Below, piece by piece: positions 17,461 through 25,846 of a DNA stretch of 64,000 bases. The notes under the pieces were generated by a model. It did no database searches. It was not told where the DNA came from and saw only the letters and a list, made by a program, of their open reading frames with translations. This stretch comes from Eubacterium_B sp034180045 (GTDB taxonomy: Bacteria > Bacillota > Clostridia > Peptostreptococcales > Anaerovoracaceae), in assembly GCA_034180045.1 (NCBI GenBank), contig JAXFOY010000002.1:17701-81700 (forward strand), given 5' to 3'. A program made the position numbers and the translations under genes. The first letter of the stretch is position 1, and the number at the start of each line of letters is the position of its first letter.

Positions 17461-18382
17461 TAGTTTAGATGAAATATATAACCTGGAGCCCAGTGCCATT
17501 GCGCTTGGAAATTTTGACGGCGTACATCTGGGGCACCGGAAGTTAATAGAGAAAACTGTGGAATATGCGGCAAATAACGGACTTAAAGCAGCCGTATTTA
17601 CATTCTCAAATCATCCAAGGGATCTTCTGCCGAACGCACCTAAAGTAAAAAATATACTTTATAAGCACGAAAAAGAAGAATTGATGGAAGCCTTTGGTGT
17701 CGATTACCTGATAAATATTCCTTTTACAAAGGAAATAATGCAGATGCTTCCACGAGATTATGTGCAGAAGATAATATTAGAAAAGCTTAAAGCAAAATGC
17801 GTAGTGTGTGGTTTTAACCACAATTTCGGTTTCAAAGCAAGCGGAAATGTTGATCTTTTATATGAGATGAGTATTGCATACGGTTTTGAATTAAGAGTAA
17901 TTGAGCCGTATACGGTCAATGGACAGGTAGTTAGCTCAACTTTGATTAGAAATCTAATTGCTACGGGACGTGTTGATGAGTGCGAAACCTATATGGGAAG
18001 ACCTTATGCCATCGGCGGCGAAGTTGTAGTGGGAAATCGCTTGGGAAGAAAACTGGGATTTCCGACATCAAACCTTGTAATTGACGACAATATGGTTACA
18101 CCGCCTAACGGTGTATATGTCACATATTGCGTATATAACGGCAAAAAGTACCCTAGTGTAACCAATGTGGGAGTTAAGCCTACAATTGGAAACTATGTAA
18201 AAAATGTCGAAACCCATATTTTTGACTTTGACAAAATACTTTACGGTAAAAAAATTACTGTAGAGTTTCTTAAAAAAACAAGAGATGAGATAAAATTCAG
18301 CAGCATTGAAGAATTGTCAAAGCAGATAATATCAGACTGCAATCAAGCCAGAAATTTTCACGAGACAAAGGGATTTCTGTAA
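17447..18382 (+). CDS. ribF: Bifunctional riboflavin kinase / FAD synthetase
   Basis: Phosphorylates riboflavin to FMN and adenylates FMN to FAD. The N-terminal nucleotidyltransferase domain has GNFDGVHLGHRKLI (about 22-35) and the substrate loop VSSTLIRNLIATGRVDE. The C-terminal kinase domain has GRKLGFPTSNL and PPNGVYVTY, then the metal and flavin-binding VTNVGVKPTIG. The 311 residues are typical. It is the last gene of the rimP operon, directly before the infC promoter. Confidence 0.95.
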   Translation: MQIFDSLDEIYNLEPSAIALGNFDGVHLGHRKLIEKTVEYAANNGLKAAVFTFSNHPRDLLPNAPKVKNILYKHEKEELMEAFGVDYLINIPFTKEIMQMLPRDYVQKIILEKLKAKCVVCGFNHNFGFKASGNVDLLYEMSIAYGFELRVIEPYTVNGQVVSSTLIRNLIATGRVDECETYMGRPYAIGGEVVVGNRLGRKLGFPTSNLVIDDNMVTPPNGVYVTYCVYNGKKYPSVTNVGVKPTIGNYVKNVETHIFDFDKILYGKKITVEFLKKTRDEIKFSSIEELSKQIISDCNQARNFHETKGFL

Positions 18383-18390
18383 ATTGTGTA

Positions 18391-18419
18391 TTGACATTAG
18401 GATTTCAAAATGATAGAGT
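18391..18419 (+). promoter_or_regulatory. Promoter of infC-rpmI-rplT
   Basis: TTGACA (18391-18396), a 17-base spacer and TAGAGT (18414-18419) preceded by an extended TGA. Transcription would start near 18426, about 130 bases upstream of infC, leaving room for the attenuator leader. Confidence 0.7.
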
Positions 18420-18425
18420 ATATAG

Positions 18426-18557
18426 GTATCAAGAAGAAGCTGTCCGCTTCTCACCCCATGAATTTTGCTTCTAAGGGTTAATATCTCAATCTAATTGATA
18501 TTTTGACGCGGACACTTCAAGTGTCCGTTTTTTTACATATAGCTTGGAGGTATCACC
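18426..18557 (+). ncRNA. infC leader RNA, L20-type attenuator
   Basis: The untranslated leader holds a 5' hairpin (AGAAGC with GCTTCT, about 18435-18451), a central unpaired region and an intrinsic terminator. TGTCCGC at 18441-18447 is exactly complementary to GCGGACA at 18508-18514, so it can pair with the first arm of the terminator. That gives mutually exclusive antiterminator and terminator folds, as in the Bacillus infC leader, where L20 binding favours termination. The L20 role is by analogy. Confidence 0.7.
18509..18534 (+). terminator. Attenuator terminator in the infC leader
   Basis: CGGACACT (18509-18516) pairs with AGTGTCCG (18520-18527) and is followed by seven T residues. It lies before the infC coding region, so it must be conditional. 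Confidence 0.85.
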
Positions 18558-19064
18558 ATTAAAGAGAACAAAATCAACGAAGAAATCCGCGAAAAAGAAT
18601 TAAGAGTCATAGATGAGGATGGCAATATGCTTGGAATTATGAGTAGAGATGAGGCGCTCAAGCTTGCCGATGAGCGTAAGCTTGATCTTGTAAACATCTC
18701 ACCTAACGCTGTGCCGCCGGTATGCAAGATTCTCGATTACGGAAAGTTTCGTTATGAAGCACAAAAGCGTGAAAAAGAAGCAAAGAAAAAACAGAAGACC
18801 ACGCAGGTTAAGGAGATTAGGCTTAGCACATTTATCGAAGCGCATGATATTCAGGTTAAGGCTAATACAGCATCAAAATTCCTAAGGGATGGAGATAAGG
18901 TTAAGGTAAGCTTGCGCTTCAGAGGAAGAGAGCTTGGACATACTTCACTTGGCAGAGAGGTTATGGATAAGTTCGCAGAACTGTGCAGCGAGGTTGCTGT
19001 CATAGATAAGCGTCCGGTAATGGAAGGACGCAGCCTGGTAATGTTCTTGGCACCGAAAAACTAG
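18558..19064 (+). CDS. infC: Translation initiation factor IF-3, AUU start
   Basis: Prevents premature subunit joining and proofreads initiator tRNA. The first in-frame ATG (18627) would remove the N-terminal domain. The full domain (KENKINEEIREKELRVIDED) begins directly after an ATT at 18558-18560, with GGAGG ending seven bases upstream. A rare AUU start is the classic infC feature that lets IF-3 repress its own synthesis. The 168 residues show the linker (RYEAQKREKEAKKKQK) and the C-terminal domain (KVSLRFRGRELGHTSLG). rpmI and rplT follow in the standard order. Confidence 0.93.
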   Translation: MKENKINEEIREKELRVIDEDGNMLGIMSRDEALKLADERKLDLVNISPNAVPPVCKILDYGKFRYEAQKREKEAKKKQKTTQVKEIRLSTFIEAHDIQVKANTASKFLRDGDKVKVSLRFRGRELGHTSLGREVMDKFAELCSEVAVIDKRPVMEGRSLVMFLAPKN

Positions 19065-19140
19065 TAATTTAATTAATATGTTAAGAAAACTCAATGCAAA
19101 CAGGGCACATAGGTGCTATTCATAAGAGGAGGTTTGAGCA

Positions 19141-19341
19141 ATGGCAAAGAATAAAATGAAGTCTCACAGAGGAGCATGCAAGAGACTTAAACTTACCGGA
19201 AGCGGCAAAATTAAAAGAAATAAGGCGTATAAGGCACATAAACTTACAAGTAAGACGCCTAAGAGAAAGAGAGGCCTTCGTAAGGCTACATTGGCGTCAA
19301 GTGCTGATCTTAAGAGAATGCTAAGATCAATGGCTAAATAA
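19141..19341 (+). CDS. rpmI: 50S ribosomal protein L35
   Basis: A 66-residue, very basic ribosomal protein. KNKMKSHRGACKRLKLTGSGK and KSPKRKRGLRKA-like TPKRKRGLRKATLAS are the family hallmarks. AGAGGAGG precedes the ATG. It sits between infC and rplT as in most bacteria. Confidence 0.96.
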   Translation: MAKNKMKSHRGACKRLKLTGSGKIKRNKAYKAHKLTSKTPKRKRGLRKATLASSADLKRMLRSMAK

Positions 19342-19362
19342 TAAGGATCGGGAGGTAAGAAA

Positions 19363-19722
19363 ATGGCAAGAGTAAAAAAAGGCGTAAATGCGCATAAAAG
19401 ACATAAAAAAATTCTAAAGCTGGCTAAAGGATATTACGGTTCAAAGAGCAAGACATTCAGAGCGGCTAATCCGGCGGTTATGAGAGCTCTCAGATCTGCA
19501 TATGTAGGCAGAAAGCTGAAGAAGAGACAGTATAGACAGATGTGGATTGCAAGAATCAATGCAGGAGCAAGAATGAATGGTCTTTCATACAGCCGTCTTA
19601 TGGATGGTCTAAAGAAAAACGGTATCGAAATCAACCGTAAGATGCTTTCAGAGATGGCTATTTATGATGCGGCGGCTTTTGCAAAGCTATGCGAAACAGC
19701 TAAAAACGCTTACTCAAAATAA
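19363..19722 (+). CDS. rplT: 50S ribosomal protein L20
   Basis: Early-binding large subunit protein and, in Bacillus, the repressor of its own operon through the infC leader. The 119 residues include the basic extension (ARVKKGVNAHKRHKKILK), GYYGSKSKTFRAANPAVMRA and the globular part with RQMWIARINAGAR. Its stop is 14 bases before a strong terminator. The leader at 18426-18557 is the likely feedback target. Confidence 0.97.
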   Translation: MARVKKGVNAHKRHKKILKLAKGYYGSKSKTFRAANPAVMRALRSAYVGRKLKKRQYRQMWIARINAGARMNGLSYSRLMDGLKKNGIEINRKMLSEMAIYDAAAFAKLCETAKNAYSK

Positions 19723-19735
19723 ACTATGAATATTC

Positions 19736-19768
19736 AGATCCGGCGAAATTACTCCCCGGGTCTTTTTT
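19736..19768 (+). terminator. Terminator of the infC operon
   Basis: AGATCCGG (19736-19743) pairs with CCGGGTCT (19756-19763), one wobble pair included, followed by six T residues. Confidence 0.8.
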
Positions 19769-19789
19769 GCAACTACCAGGAGATGAGTT

Positions 19790-20701
19790 ATGGCAAATAT
19801 AATTGCGATAGTATGGGATTTTGACAGGACTTTGTTAAACGGATATATGCAGGAGCCTTTGTTCAAGGCTTATGGAATTGTTGAAAGAGACTTTTGGACA
19901 GAAGTCAATCAGCTTCCACAGAAGTATCTGGATGAGCAAGGTGTGAGAGTTAACCCTGAAACGATATATCTAAATCAATTCATCAGATATGCTAAAGAAG
20001 GTAAAATGCCGTATTTAAGCAACGAGAAACTTAGAAGCTTCGGTAAGGAACTCGAGTTTTACCCGGGAATTCCGGATTTATTTATAAAGACAAAGAAATT
20101 CATAGACGAAAATCCGAAATTCGGTGAATATGGTATTAAGCTAGAGCACTACATAGTCAGCACAGGTATGGCAGCGATAATTCGCGGATGCAAAATACTG
20201 CCTTATGTTGATGGAATTTGGGGATGTGAATTTTTAGAAGAAGTGGTAGATGGTAAAAAACAAATATCGGAAATAGCTTATACTGTAGATAATACTACGA
20301 AAACAAGAGCTATATTCGAGATAAATAAAGGTGTAAACAAGCATCCCGGTATCGATGTAAATGTTGCGATGCCTGATGAAGCCAGACGTGTTAAACTGAA
20401 AAATATGATTTACATTGCCGACGGTCCAAGCGATATACCGGCATTTTCCGTAGTTAGGGGCAATGGCGGTTCAACTTATGCAATTTATCCGAAGGGAGAT
20501 ACAAACGCATTTAAGCAGGTGGATGCTCTTTGTAAAAACGATAGAATAGACGGATATTCAGAAGCGGATTATACCGAAGGTTCTCAAACATATCTTTGGA
20601 TAATGAATAAGATAGAGAGTTTGGCAGATAAAATTTGTGAGGAGGAAGCCGACAAACTTAAGTTTGATATGACTTCGATTCCCAAACATCTAAACGTGTA
20701 A
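19790..20701 (+). CDS. HAD-superfamily phosphatase
   Basis: A 303-residue soluble protein with the haloacid dehalogenase motif DFDRT at residues 10-14 (nucleophile Asp10, acid Asp12). A phosphoserine-phosphatase-like layout follows: motif II Ser/Thr in HYIVSTGM near residue 123, then a late acidic motif IYIADGPSDIPAF near 205-217. The region between holds a cap with no special motif. Substrate is not predictable. AGGAGATGAG precedes the ATG. It stands between the ribosomal terminator and coaBC, 17 bases before the latter. Confidence 0.85.
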   Translation: MANIIAIVWDFDRTLLNGYMQEPLFKAYGIVERDFWTEVNQLPQKYLDEQGVRVNPETIYLNQFIRYAKEGKMPYLSNEKLRSFGKELEFYPGIPDLFIKTKKFIDENPKFGEYGIKLEHYIVSTGMAAIIRGCKILPYVDGIWGCEFLEEVVDGKKQISEIAYTVDNTTKTRAIFEINKGVNKHPGIDVNVAMPDEARRVKLKNMIYIADGPSDIPAFSVVRGNGGSTYAIYPKGDTNAFKQVDALCKNDRIDGYSEADYTEGSQTYLWIMNKIESLADKICEEEADKLKFDMTSIPKHLNV

Positions 20702-20718
20702 TGATTTAGGAGTACAAA

Positions 20719-21927
20719 ATGTTTGAAAATAAATCTATAATTATCGGAATAAGCGGAGGAATTGCTGCATATAAAACGGCATATCTCGTAAGCGCTCTAT
20801 CAAAGACCGCTGCGGATGTTAATGTCATTATGACAAAGAATGCTTGTGAATTTGTAAAACCTATAGTGTTTGAAACCCTCACAGGCAATAAATGTTATGT
20901 GGATACATTCGATCGAAACTTTAAGTTTGATGTGGAGCATATTTCACTTGCAAAGAAGGCGGATTTATTTTTGGTCGCACCGGCAACAGCCAATGTTATA
21001 GCCAAGTTTGCTCATGGGATTGCAGATGATATGCTTACTACAACATTTCTTGCATCAAAATGTCCTAAGATTATCGCACCGGCAATGAATACGGCAATGT
21101 ATGAGAATCAGATTACCGTGGACAATATCGCCTTGCTGAAAAAGTACGGAATAGATGTGATTAAACCTGAGAGCGGCTATCTTGCCTGTGGAGATACAGG
21201 TGCGGGGAAAATGCCGGAACCTGAGTTTTTATATGATTATGTTGAAAAATATATAGCAAGAGAAAAAGACTTGCAAGGGAAAAAAGTTCTTGTGACCGCA
21301 GGAGCAACTATGGAGGCTCTTGATCCGGTAAGATTTTTGACAAATCACAGCAGCGGAAAAATGGGTTTTGCTATCGCCAAAGAAGCGATACTAAGAGGGG
21401 CTGAGGTGACGCTTATCAAAGCGCATACGACAGCCAAATTACCGTCTTTTGTGAATGTGATTGAGGTTTCAGGGGCTGAAGAAATGTTCAGGCAGGTTAC
21501 GGCTGTTTCCGAGATGCAGGACATAATTATCAAAGCGGCAGCGGTCGCAGACTATACGCCTTTGAACTATGTAGATCACAAAATCAAAAAAAGCGATGGA
21601 GAACTTTCCATTCCCCTTAAAAGAACTCCAGACATACTGAAATACTTGGGTGAGCATAAAAAAGATAACCAGTTTATTTGCGGTTTTTCTATGGAAACTG
21701 AGAATATGCTTGAAAATTCAAGAGCTAAACTAATCAAGAAAAATGTAGATATGATTGTCGCTAACAACCTAAAGGATGCGGGCAGCGGGTTCGGTACGGA
21801 TACTAATGCGGTGACTTTCATAAGTCGTACAAGCGACAAATCTTTGGCTATTCAATCAAAAAATGATGTTGCAAAAGCAATTTTCGACGAAATCATCAGC
21901 AGGATGCAGCTTGTTCAAATATCTTAA
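20719..21927 (+). CDS. coaBC: Bifunctional phosphopantothenoylcysteine decarboxylase / ligase
   Basis: Two steps of coenzyme A synthesis: CTP-dependent joining of cysteine to phosphopantothenate, then flavin-dependent decarboxylation. The N-terminal flavoprotein has GISGGIAAYKTAYL, the active His in VEHISLAKKADLFLVAPATAN, the APAMNTAMYEN motif and the catalytic Cys in YLACGDTGAGKMPE. The C-terminal ligase begins at KKVLVTAGATMEALDPVRF and contains FSMETEN and VANNL. The 402 residues are standard. Confidence 0.95.
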   Translation: MFENKSIIIGISGGIAAYKTAYLVSALSKTAADVNVIMTKNACEFVKPIVFETLTGNKCYVDTFDRNFKFDVEHISLAKKADLFLVAPATANVIAKFAHGIADDMLTTTFLASKCPKIIAPAMNTAMYENQITVDNIALLKKYGIDVIKPESGYLACGDTGAGKMPEPEFLYDYVEKYIAREKDLQGKKVLVTAGATMEALDPVRFLTNHSSGKMGFAIAKEAILRGAEVTLIKAHTTAKLPSFVNVIEVSGAEEMFRQVTAVSEMQDIIIKAAAVADYTPLNYVDHKIKKSDGELSIPLKRTPDILKYLGEHKKDNQFICGFSMETENMLENSRAKLIKKNVDMIVANNLKDAGSGFGTDTNAVTFISRTSDKSLAIQSKNDVAKAIFDEIISRMQLVQIS

Positions 21928-22010
21928 AGCGGAGTTTGAAACGAATTGATTGTGGTAAAATTAATATAACTGAAAGTTCTTATTAAGATATTAGACGGGG
22001 AGATGATTAC

Positions 22011-22226
22011 ATGACATATTTTTTTAGCCATTTATTATATATCGGGATAGCATCTTTGGCGATTGCCGCACTGTGCATTATAAGCGTAGTAGTGGCGCGC
22101 AAGAATGCCGAGAGTAGAAGCGACGACGAAGCATCAAAACGCAAGGAAGCTTGTTCTGCATGTGCTATGGCTTCAATGTGTATGAATTTGGGGCAAAATG
22201 AGACCTGTGAAGAAAAAGAATCATAG
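22011..22226 (+). CDS. Small single-pass membrane protein with Cys-rich tail
   Basis: The 71 residues comprise one membrane helix (about 8-29), a charged stretch (31-46) and a cytoplasmic tail with Cys48, Cys51, Cys57 and Cys66, a CX2C-X5-C-X8-C arrangement. I do not recognise the family. The cysteine set could bind a metal or an iron-sulfur cluster; the layout is loosely like FeoB-associated Cys-rich proteins, but no Feo gene is nearby. GACGGGGAGATGATTAC before the ATG contains a good ribosome site, and a terminator follows, so it is probably a single-gene unit. Confidence 0.65.
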   Translation: MTYFFSHLLYIGIASLAIAALCIISVVVARKNAESRSDDEASKRKEACSACAMASMCMNLGQNETCEEKES

Positions 22227-22272
22227 GTCGCATTAAGACGGTTTGAATATGTTTATTTAGGTTTTGATTAAG

Positions 22273-22306
22273 TAAGATATGAAATTCATTTCATATCTTA
22301 TATTTT
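22273..22306 (+). terminator. Terminator after the Cys-rich membrane gene
   Basis: TAAGATATGAAA (22273-22284) pairs perfectly with TTTCATATCTTA (22289-22300) around a four-base loop and is followed by TATTTTTG. The stem is AT-rich. Confidence 0.7.
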
Positions 22307-22350
22307 TGTCCTATGAATGTGTATTTTCAGTGAATTCTATCTTGGTGTAA

Positions 22351-22379
22351 TTGAATTTTTATCAATAAAATGCTAAAAT
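22351..22379 (+). promoter_or_regulatory. Promoter of the membrane-tethered foldase gene
   Basis: TTGAAT (22351-22356), a 17-base spacer and TAAAAT (22374-22379) with extended TGC before it. Start of transcription near 22386, 45 bases before the gene. Confidence 0.65.
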
Positions 22380-22429
22380 TAATTAGTTAATACTTTAGCA
22401 ATATTATAAATGCAAGAGGAAGGTATAGT

Positions 22430-23602
22430 ATGAATAAAAAATTGCTTTTAGGTACAGGAATCGTAGCTGCTATTGTGATTATTGTCGGAATCACATTATT
22501 TTTTATTAATAACAGAGAAGAAAAAGTATACGATTATGACCTGAGTAAATATGTAGAGGTTGGAGATTACAAGGATTTGCCATATGTTAAACAAAAGGCA
22601 AAAGTCACCGATGATGAAGTGAAAGCAGAGATTAATAAGAGACTTCAACAAGCATCAAAAGTTGAAAATGTATCCAAAGGTACCGTTGCAAATGGAGATA
22701 CTATCAATATTGCATTCGTTGGTAAAATTGATGGAAAAGAATTTGACGGTGGAAGCAGTGAATCTACAGATATAACCGTAGGTACCACACAGATGATAAA
22801 TGGATTCGTTGAGGGGCTCATTGACAAGAAAATAGGCGAAACGGTAACTCTAAATTTACGCTTCCCCGATGATTACGGCAAGGCGGAACTTCAGGGTAAG
22901 GATGTGGAATTTAAGGTTACTATCAACAGTAAAAAGAAAATAATAACACCTAAACTTGATAAAGAATTTGTCAAAAAAAATTCAGAATATGAATCTGTCT
23001 CAGATTATAAGAAATCTATAGAAAAAGATTTGCTGAAAACAAAGCAGAAAGGTCTTAATTCCACAGTTAAACAGGAAATGTGGAGTTCTATAATTAGTGG
23101 CTCTAAAGCTAAGAAATATCCGGAAAAAGAATTGAATGAGGCTATGAAAGAAGCTAAAAAACTTGAATCCTCATACAAGGCACAGGCTGAAGGCTACGGA
23201 ATGAAATGGGAAGACTACCTTGCAAACGTTATGAAAACCGACAAAAAGGGTTTTGAAAAGCTAAAAGAACAATATGCGAAAAATATCGTTTTTAACAGAA
23301 TGGTTATGCATAGCATTGCGCGCAAGGAAAATATAAAACTGAGCAATGGCGAGTATAAAGATGAGCTGCACAGGATTATGACGGATAACGGATATACCGA
23401 AGAGAGTTTCAAGAAAGCATTCGGCAAAGATATAGAAGAGTATGCGAAAGAACAAAACTGGCGTGCAAAAATCTACTTTGAAAAAGTTCTTGATTCGATT
23501 ATGGAAAAAGGAAAGCCTGTTTCTCAGAAAGAATATGAAGAAATAAAGGCTAAGAAAGCTGAAAAGGCTTCAAAAGAAGACAATAAGGACGAGAAGAAAT
23601 AA
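22430..23602 (+). CDS. Membrane-anchored trigger-factor-like peptidyl-prolyl isomerase
   Basis: An uncleaved signal anchor (residues 5-27, no lipobox Cys) precedes about 55 polar residues. Next come an FKBP-type isomerase domain (GDTINIAFVGKIDGKEFDGG near 86-105, then VEGLIDKKIGETVTLNLRFP) and a helical region like the trigger factor C-terminal domain (about 190-365), ending in a Lys/Glu-rich tail. The ribosome-binding N-terminal domain of true trigger factor is absent. The topology places the isomerase and chaperone domains outside the cell, so it likely folds exported proteins, a job PrsA does in Bacillus. The genuine cytosolic trigger factor is at 46968. Confidence 0.85.
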   Translation: MNKKLLLGTGIVAAIVIIVGITLFFINNREEKVYDYDLSKYVEVGDYKDLPYVKQKAKVTDDEVKAEINKRLQQASKVENVSKGTVANGDTINIAFVGKIDGKEFDGGSSESTDITVGTTQMINGFVEGLIDKKIGETVTLNLRFPDDYGKAELQGKDVEFKVTINSKKKIITPKLDKEFVKKNSEYESVSDYKKSIEKDLLKTKQKGLNSTVKQEMWSSIISGSKAKKYPEKELNEAMKEAKKLESSYKAQAEGYGMKWEDYLANVMKTDKKGFEKLKEQYAKNIVFNRMVMHSIARKENIKLSNGEYKDELHRIMTDNGYTEESFKKAFGKDIEEYAKEQNWRAKIYFEKVLDSIMEKGKPVSQKEYEEIKAKKAEKASKEDNKDEKK

Positions 23603-23630
23603 GCTGTTAAGAAAGTAATAAGGTAAGAAA

Positions 23631-23657
23631 TAGGTAGGTGTATACCTACCTATTTTT
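23631..23657 (+). terminator. Terminator after the foldase gene
   Basis: TAGGTAGGT (23631-23639) pairs perfectly with ACCTACCTA (23644-23652), followed by five T residues. Confidence 0.85.
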
Positions 23658-23856
23658 AATGCATGGATTTTCTATTTGAAAAATAGAGAGATAGCTCACG
23701 ACTATCGGAAAGCCGTATAGAGATGAAAAGCGGTGAAAAGCGATAAGTGCAGCGGATAAAGCGATGTTAGGCTGCTTACATTTTACAGTAGAAAAAAAGG
23801 GTATTTTAGTGTAAAATTAATGTGTATGTAATTTTGATTTTATATGGAGATATACT

Positions 23857-24318
23857 ATGAGATGCCCATTTTGTGATAATGATGATACTAAAGTAATCGA
23901 CTCCAGACCTATAGACGAAGGTAAGGCGATAAGACGTAGAAGAGAATGCGAAAAATGCGGAAAACGTTTTACAACGTATGAGAAGGTCGAGACTTCTATC
24001 ATAATGATAATTAAAAAGGATGGCAGCCGTCAGGCATTTGACAGAGATAAGCTGATGAACGGTATAATCAAGGCTTGCGAAAAAAGACCGGTAGCGCTTG
24101 CGGACATAGAACGAGTTGTTAACAATATTGAGAGAGGTCTCAATAATCTCATGGAAAAAGAAGTGAAAAGCACTTTTATAGGCGAGCTTGTTATGGATCA
24201 GCTAAAGGAACTTGATGAGGTCGCATATGTCAGATTTGCCTCTGTCTACAGGTCGTTTAAGGATGTAAACACGTTTATCAAAGAGATAGAAACATTGATA
24301 GGAAATAAAGACAAATAA
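23857..24318 (+). CDS. nrdR: Transcriptional repressor NrdR
   Basis: ATP/dATP-sensing repressor of ribonucleotide reductase genes. The N-terminal zinc ribbon (CPFCDNDDTKVIDSR with CEKCGKRFTTYE) and the ATP-cone domain (IKKDGSRQAFDRDKLMNGII) fill the 153 residues, the family length. The 200 bases before it contain a short hairpin (GATAG/CTATC near 23690) and four AGCG motifs at 9-12 base intervals (23729-23763) whose meaning is unclear. No nrd gene is in the window. Confidence 0.95.
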   Translation: MRCPFCDNDDTKVIDSRPIDEGKAIRRRRECEKCGKRFTTYEKVETSIIMIIKKDGSRQAFDRDKLMNGIIKACEKRPVALADIERVVNNIERGLNNLMEKEVKSTFIGELVMDQLKELDEVAYVRFASVYRSFKDVNTFIKEIETLIGNKDK

Positions 24319-24365
24319 GTAAACAAATTCGTTTTAATAACAAAATCACCAAGATAGGAGCAAAT

Positions 24366-25019
24366 ATGCTGACCAGAATAGCTATAGACGGGCCGGGAGG
24401 CGCAGGAAAAAGTACGCTGGCTAAGATATTAGCAAGAGAATACAATATAGATTATGTTGATACAGGTGCAATGTATAGAGCCGTAGGATATAAGCTCCTG
24501 AATAGCGGTACAGATTGCAAAAACATTGAAGAAATAGAAAAAATGCTGGATGAAACAAGCATTGATTTTTCGGACAAGCATATATATTTAGACGGCGTTG
24601 ATGTAAGTGACCATATCAGAAGTCCGGAGGTTTCAATGACGGCATCCGAATGCTCAAAGCTTGAGCCTGTAAGAAACAAGCTCGTAAAGATTCAGCAAGA
24701 TATGGGAAAGAGCAAAAGCCTTGTCATGGATGGCAGAGATATCTGCACAAATGTGATGCCTGATGCGGAACACAAATTTTTTATCACGGCATCTGCCGAA
24801 GAAAGAGCAAGGCGTAGATATAAGGAAATGCAGGAAAAGGGTATTTCAGCGGACTTTGATTCTGTTCTTGCAGATATAAACAAAAGGGACTATAACGACA
24901 CTCATCGTAAATTAAATCCCCTTAGGGCAGCTGATGATGCGATAGTGCTGGATACGACAGGAATGTCAATTGATGAGGTTATCACTAAATTGAAATCATT
25001 CATAGAACGGAAGATTTAG
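24366..25019 (+). CDS. cmk: Cytidylate kinase
   Basis: Phosphorylates CMP and dCMP with ATP. The P-loop GPGGAGKST lies near residues 9-17, followed by the NMP-binding DTGAMYRAVGYKLL, the CMP-specific DGRDICTNVMPDAEHKFFI and the lid region ARRRYKEMQ with a late RDYNDTHRKLNPLR. The 217 residues are normal. ATAGGAGCAAAT precedes the ATG. The usual downstream partners (ispH, rpsA) are absent here. Confidence 0.95.
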   Translation: MLTRIAIDGPGGAGKSTLAKILAREYNIDYVDTGAMYRAVGYKLLNSGTDCKNIEEIEKMLDETSIDFSDKHIYLDGVDVSDHIRSPEVSMTASECSKLEPVRNKLVKIQQDMGKSKSLVMDGRDICTNVMPDAEHKFFITASAEERARRRYKEMQEKGISADFDSVLADINKRDYNDTHRKLNPLRAADDAIVLDTTGMSIDEVITKLKSFIERKI

Positions 25020-25118
25020 AAAAACTTTAACAAATAATCGTGGAACTGATTTTATATTAATGATATAATAAAGTTTGAATTTGAAATTGATTTTAGATTG
25101 TCGGTAAGTGAGGAAAAG

Positions 25119-25793
25119 TTGAAAATTAAGTCTTTACCACAATCAGAAAGACCTGTAGAGCGCGCTTTTGCATACGGGATTGATTCACTGTCAAACGCTG
25201 AGCTGATAGCCTTGATTATAAGAATAGGAAGCAAGGAGGACTCAGCGCTTGAACTTGCCAACAAAATTATAAGTCAATCAGAAAACGGAATTTACGGAAT
25301 TGCTTCGGCAAGCCCTAAGGAGCTTATTAAATTCTGCGGTATAGGGAAAAGCAAGGCAGGCGCTTTAGCGGCAGCTGCCGAATTAGGCAGGCGACTGTCT
25401 CGAAAAAAATCCGAAACAGCAGTTATTAATACAGCCAAGGACGTTGCAGACCTAATGATGCCGGAACTTAGACACCTAAAAAAAGAGCATTTCATAAGTC
25501 TGTTGATGGATGTTAAGGGCAAGGTGTTTCATATTGACAGAGTATCAGTAGGAGAATTGAGCGGAGCACCGGCTCATCCAAGAGAGGTCTTTACTCTTGC
25601 AGTAAGAATGAGCGCGGCTTCTGTGATTTTTGTTCATAACCATCCAAGCGGAGATCCGCAGCCGAGCCCTGAGGATATACGCACGACAAAGAGGCTTTGT
25701 GAATCGGGCAAGATATTGGGAATTAAAGTACTCGACCACATAATTATCGGTGATGGAGAGTATATAAGTATGATGAATATGAATCTTATTTAG
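25119..25793 (+). CDS. radC: RadC-family JAB-domain protein
   Basis: The N-terminal helix-hairpin-helix part (ERPVERAFAYGIDSLSNAEL, then GIGKSKAGALAAAAELGRRL) precedes a JAB/MPN metalloprotease-like domain with EHFISLLMDVKGKV and the metal motif HNHPSGDPQPSPEDI. There is no ATG near the N-terminus. TTG 25119, just after GAGGAAAAG, gives the start seen in relatives (KIKSLPQSERP); an earlier TTG at 25098 is possible. The DNA-repair role once given to RadC is doubtful and its function is open. An extended -10 (TGATATAAT, 25061-25069) is upstream, and mreB follows 53 bases later, as in Bacillus. Confidence 0.9.
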   Translation: MKIKSLPQSERPVERAFAYGIDSLSNAELIALIIRIGSKEDSALELANKIISQSENGIYGIASASPKELIKFCGIGKSKAGALAAAAELGRRLSRKKSETAVINTAKDVADLMMPELRHLKKEHFISLLMDVKGKVFHIDRVSVGELSGAPAHPREVFTLAVRMSAASVIFVHNHPSGDPQPSPEDIRTTKRLCESGKILGIKVLDHIIIGDGEYISMMNMNLI

Positions 25794-25846
25794 ACTGAAG
25801 ATAAGGAAGTACACAGGTACACTTAATATATTACGGAGGTAAAATA

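Noticed and set aside
23729..23763. Four AGCG motifs before nrdR as an operator array
   Set aside because: Spacing varies (10, 12, 9) and flanks are not conserved; they do not resemble known NrdR boxes.
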